Source of the DNA: Gammaproteobacteria bacterium
Lineage (GTDB): Bacteria > Pseudomonadota > Gammaproteobacteria > Steroidobacterales > Steroidobacteraceae
DNA: 64,000 nucleotides
Direction of reading: 5' to 3'
NCBI GenBank assembly: GCA_028293765.1
Contig: JAQGOG010000093.1
Span: forward strand, 1 to 64,000
The position numbers and the translations under genes were made by a program. This document shows, piece after piece, positions 61,233 through 64,000 of this stretch (positions are counted from its first letter, which is position 1; each line of letters starts with the position of its first letter). Below the pieces are notes generated by a model. The model saw only the letters and a program-made list of their open reading frames with translations, was not told the DNA's origin and made no database searches.

Positions 61233-62585
61233 GTGTTCGAGCGCCCACGGAGCGGTGAGCGCGCGGTCCTCGTGCGCCTCGGGTTAGGCGCACAAGTTGA
61301 TCCGGAGGACCTGCAGGAATTCAAGCAGCTCGCCGTCTCGGCCGGGGCGCAGCCGGTCGCGACCATCACGGGCCGCCGCGAACGACCCGACCCGCGCTTC
61401 TTCATGGGCAGCGGTAAGGCGGACGAAGTGCGCGCGGCTGCAGAAGAAAACGCCGCGGACGTCATCCTCATCGACCACGCGCTCTCGCCCAGCCAGGAGC
61501 GCAACCTCGAGAAGCTCACCGGCCGCCGCGTGCTCGACCGCAACGGCCTCATCCTAGACATTTTCGCGCAGCGCGCCCGCAGCTTCGAAGGCAAGCTCGA
61601 AGTGGAGCTCGCGCAGTTGAAACACATCGGCAGCCGCCTCGTGCGCGGGTGGACTCACCTCGAGCGCCAGAAGGGCGGCATCGGCATGCGCGGCCCCGGC
61701 GAGACACAGCTCGAGACTGACCGCCGCCTCATCGGGCAGCGTGTGAAGACGCTTACCAAGCGGCTCGAGAAGATCCAGCAGCAGCGTGAGACGGGGCGGC
61801 GGCAGCGCGCCCAGATTCCCATTCCATCGCTCGCACTCGTCGGCTACACGAACGCGGGCAAGTCGACTTTGTTTCGTTCGGTCACGGGCGCGGATGCGTA
61901 TGTTGCCGACCAACTGTTCGCAACTCTGGATCCAACGGTGCGCCGGATCACGTTGCCGGGCGGCACCGCGGTCGTTGCCGCCGACACGGTCGGATTCATC
62001 CGCGAGTTGCCCCACGAGTTGGTGGCCGCCTTCCAATCCACATTGACCGAGGCTCGCGAGGCGACACTGCTGCTGCACGTGGTGGATGCCGCCGACCCGC
62101 GTCGTGAGGAGCACATCGCACAGGTGGATGCCGTCCTCGGGGAGATCGGCGCGAATGACATCCCGCAGATCATCGTCTACAACAAAATCGATCGGCTGAG
62201 CATGGAGCCACGCGTCGATCGCGACGCCAGCGGCCAGGTCACCGCGGTCTGGATCTCCGCCGAGCAGCGCTCGGGGCTCGATCAGCTGGCGAGCGCGATT
62301 ACCGAGCGGATAGCCCGATTCGCGCGGCGGGCGCGGCTGCGGGTGCCGGCATCCGCCGGGGCCCTGCGCTCGCGGCTCTATGCCGCCAAGGCCGTGCGCG
62401 CAGAGGGCAGCGCGGACGATGGCTCGATCGAGCTGGTGGTGGAGCTTCCGGACGTGGAGCTCCTGCTCCTGGCCCGCACCGCGGGGGTGCAGATTCTGGA
62501 GGTGCAGGCGGCCGATATGCCTTGTGCCCCCGGGGATGCCTACCTACAATCGACGGCCGTCTCGAGCGCGACCCGGCTGCGCTGA
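61233..62585 (+). CDS. hflX: GTPase HflX
   Basis: This 450-residue ribosome-associated GTPase rescues or splits stalled ribosomes under stress. The N-terminal HflX domain shows RPDPRFFMGSGKADE and RNGLILDIFAQRARS, the signature GGIGMRGPGETQLETDRR follows, and the G domain has GYTNAGKSTLF (G1), DTVGFIRELP (G3) and NKIDRL (G4). It starts at GTG 61233, 24 bases after hfq. Confidence 0.96.
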   Translation: MFERPRSGERAVLVRLGLGAQVDPEDLQEFKQLAVSAGAQPVATITGRRERPDPRFFMGSGKADEVRAAAEENAADVILIDHALSPSQERNLEKLTGRRVLDRNGLILDIFAQRARSFEGKLEVELAQLKHIGSRLVRGWTHLERQKGGIGMRGPGETQLETDRRLIGQRVKTLTKRLEKIQQQRETGRRQRAQIPIPSLALVGYTNAGKSTLFRSVTGADAYVADQLFATLDPTVRRITLPGGTAVVAADTVGFIRELPHELVAAFQSTLTEAREATLLLHVVDAADPRREEHIAQVDAVLGEIGANDIPQIIVYNKIDRLSMEPRVDRDASGQVTAVWISAEQRSGLDQLASAITERIARFARRARLRVPASAGALRSRLYAAKAVRAEGSADDGSIELVVELPDVELLLLARTAGVQILEVQAADMPCAPGDAYLQSTAVSSATRLR

Positions 62586-62628
62586 AATTCCTTGATAGGC
62601 AGCGCACGGCGCTAAGCTCAAATCTCTT

Positions 62629-63747
62629 ATGGCGTGGAATCAACCAGGCGGTCAGAACAATCCTTGGGGACGGCGGCCGGGCCAGGGGGGTCCGGATCTC
62701 GACGAACGTGTGAAGAGCTGGCAGCGCAAGCTCGAATCGCTGCTGCGCCCGGGCGGTAAAGGCGGCGAGGGCGGCTCGCTGCTGCTGATCGTCTGCGTCG
62801 TCGTGGTCGCCCTGTGGCTCGCGAGCGGCTTCTTCCAGGTGAAATCCGCCGAGCGCGGCGTGATCCTGCGCTTCGGGCAGTACGTCGATACGAAGAACGA
62901 AGGCTGGGGCTGGCGCTGGCCGTGGCCCATCGAGACGATCACCAAGGTGAACGTCGCGAGCGTCAATTCGAGCGACTACAAGCCCCGCGTGCTCACGTCC
63001 GATGTGAACCTCGTGGAGCTGCATTTCTCGGTGCAATACCAGTTCACCGATCCCATCAAGGTGCTGTTCCGGGTCCACGATCCGGAGGCGACGCTGAGCG
63101 AAGTGAGCGAGGCTGCGATCCGGGAAGTCGTGGGGCGCAGCGAGCTCGACCAGGTGCTCGTCGGCGGCACCCGCCCCGAGATTACGCGCCGTACCAAAGA
63201 CCTGATCCAAAAGACGCTCGATTACTACAACGCCGGCATCACGATCACGACTGTCAATCTCATCGACGTACAGGTGCCGGAGGCCGTGATTCCCTCCCAG
63301 CGCGACGCCAATAAGGCGCTCGCGGACCAGGAGCGCTTTACCAAGGAATCCCAGGCGTACGCCAACAGCATCATCCCGGTGGCACAAGGCGCGGCCGCCC
63401 GCATGCAGCAGGACGCGCAGGCCTATAAATCGCAGGTCACCGCGATTGCCGAAGGCCAGGCGTCGCGCTTCTCGCAGCTCCTGGACGCCTACGACAAGGC
63501 GCCTGAGGTCACCCGCAAGCGGCTCTACATGGACACGATAGAGAACGTGCTGGCGCGCGCCCACAAGGTGCTGATCGACTCGAAGGCCGGCGGTACGGCG
63601 GGCGGCAGCATGCTGTATCTGCCGCTCGACAAGCTCCTTGAAAAGGGCTCGTCCCGCGAATCGGAGCAGCCCTCGGATGCGTCGTCCGGGCTGCAGAAGG
63701 AGCCTGACTCCGTGACTGTCGAAGCCCGTGGACGGGGGGAACGCTGA
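62629..63747 (+). CDS. hflK: FtsH protease modulator HflK
   Basis: This 372-residue inner-membrane protein forms the HflKC cage around FtsH. It has a Gly/Pro-rich N-terminus (WNQPGGQNNPWGRRPGQGG), one membrane segment (about residues 48-66, LLLIVCVVVVALWLASGFF), then the SPFH/band-7 domain with GVILRFGQYVDT and VQVPEAVIPSQRDANKALAD. Its stop overlaps the hflC start (TGATG). Confidence 0.96.
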   Translation: MAWNQPGGQNNPWGRRPGQGGPDLDERVKSWQRKLESLLRPGGKGGEGGSLLLIVCVVVVALWLASGFFQVKSAERGVILRFGQYVDTKNEGWGWRWPWPIETITKVNVASVNSSDYKPRVLTSDVNLVELHFSVQYQFTDPIKVLFRVHDPEATLSEVSEAAIREVVGRSELDQVLVGGTRPEITRRTKDLIQKTLDYYNAGITITTVNLIDVQVPEAVIPSQRDANKALADQERFTKESQAYANSIIPVAQGAAARMQQDAQAYKSQVTAIAEGQASRFSQLLDAYDKAPEVTRKRLYMDTIENVLARAHKVLIDSKAGGTAGGSMLYLPLDKLLEKGSSRESEQPSDASSGLQKEPDSVTVEARGRGER

Positions 63748-64000
63748 TGCCCACCCGCGCTTTTCCAATCATCATCGCGCTCGGCCTGGCTGTCCTGCTC
63801 ACCGCCACGTCGCTGTTCACGGTGAGCGAGGCTGAGCTGGCGATTCGGACCGAATTCGGCGCGATCGTGGGTGCGAACTACGCACCCGGCCTGCATGGCA
63901 AATGGCCCTGGGATCAGGTCGTGAAGTTCGACCGCCGCATCCTGTCCCAGACGTACACGGGTGAGACGTTCCTCACCAACGACAACCGCGGCCTCATCGT
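63747..64000 (+). CDS. hflC: FtsH protease modulator HflC, cut by the window edge
   Basis: The ATG at 63747 opens a frame that stays open to the last base. It begins with an N-terminal membrane segment (FPIIIALGLAVLLTATSLF) and continues into the band-7 domain (SEAELAIRTEFGAIVG, then YAPGLHGKWPWDQVVKFDRR). About 84 of roughly 290-300 residues are visible. HflC is HflK's partner in the HflKC complex. Confidence 0.94.
   Translation, partial: MPTRAFPIIIALGLAVLLTATSLFTVSEAELAIRTEFGAIVGANYAPGLHGKWPWDQVVKFDRRILSQTYTGETFLTNDNRGLI

Overview
The window is high-GC, densely coding proteobacterial chromosome. The right end carries a gammaproteobacterial housekeeping block (pcnB-folK, panC, queG, nnrD, tsaE, an AMIN-type amidase, mutL-miaA-hfq-hflX-hflK-hflC). 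The left half has the aromatic and C1 gene content of a free-living heterotroph, and a relative of the Steroidobacter/Nevskia/xanthomonad branch seems likely. That placement is inferred from gene order and protein character; there is no rRNA or marker comparison behind it. No phage, intact insertion sequence or CRISPR array was seen.

Region 1 (1-24.5 kb) reads as a methoxy-aromatic O-demethylation and C1-handling island. It holds a crotonase and a MarR regulator, an acyl-CoA dehydrogenase, a VanA-like Rieske oxygenase, S-formylglutathione hydrolase, a MetE-type methyltransferase, a LysR regulator and a complete NAD-dependent formate dehydrogenase operon (fdsG-fdsB-fdsA-fdhD-fdsD). These are followed by an uncharacterised methyltransferase-like protein, a MetF-like reductase, a PfkB (adenosine-kinase-like) kinase, FolD, a LigM/DesA-type THF-dependent O-demethylase, MetK, an S-adenosylhomocysteine riboswitch and AhcY. 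Methyl groups can be followed to formate and CO2 (LigM, MetF, FolD, FDH) or into the activated methyl cycle (MetE-like, MetK, methyltransferase, AhcY, kinase). The formyl-THF to formate step is not encoded here. A 2-hydroxypentadienoate-hydratase-like gene and a decayed TRAP transporter close the island.

Region 2 (25.6-46.4 kb) is accessory sequence with several oddities. A peroxiredoxin-like protein lacks the peroxidatic cysteine, an isopenicillin-N-synthase-like oxygenase lacks the first iron histidine, and an alpha/beta hydrolase lacks its serine nucleophile. A translationally coupled TauD/BBOX-like plus HD-oxygenase-like pair resembles TmpA/TmpB organophosphonate oxygenases. There is a secreted protein with two retropepsin-type motifs, a NarL-type two-component pair, aldo/keto reductase and glutathione S-transferase remnants, a RIO-type kinase and an amidohydrolase.

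Region 3 (46.8-64 kb) contains an autotransporter-type barrel protein, pyrD, tRNA-Glu(CTC) and the housekeeping block, ending inside hflC.

Non-coding structure is unusually rich: a 250-bp imperfect inverted-repeat element (about 6.72-6.98 kb), near-identical twin-hairpin elements just upstream of fdsA and fdsD, an SAH riboswitch, a structured metK leader, DnaA-box-like repeats near 41.9 kb and several strong terminators.
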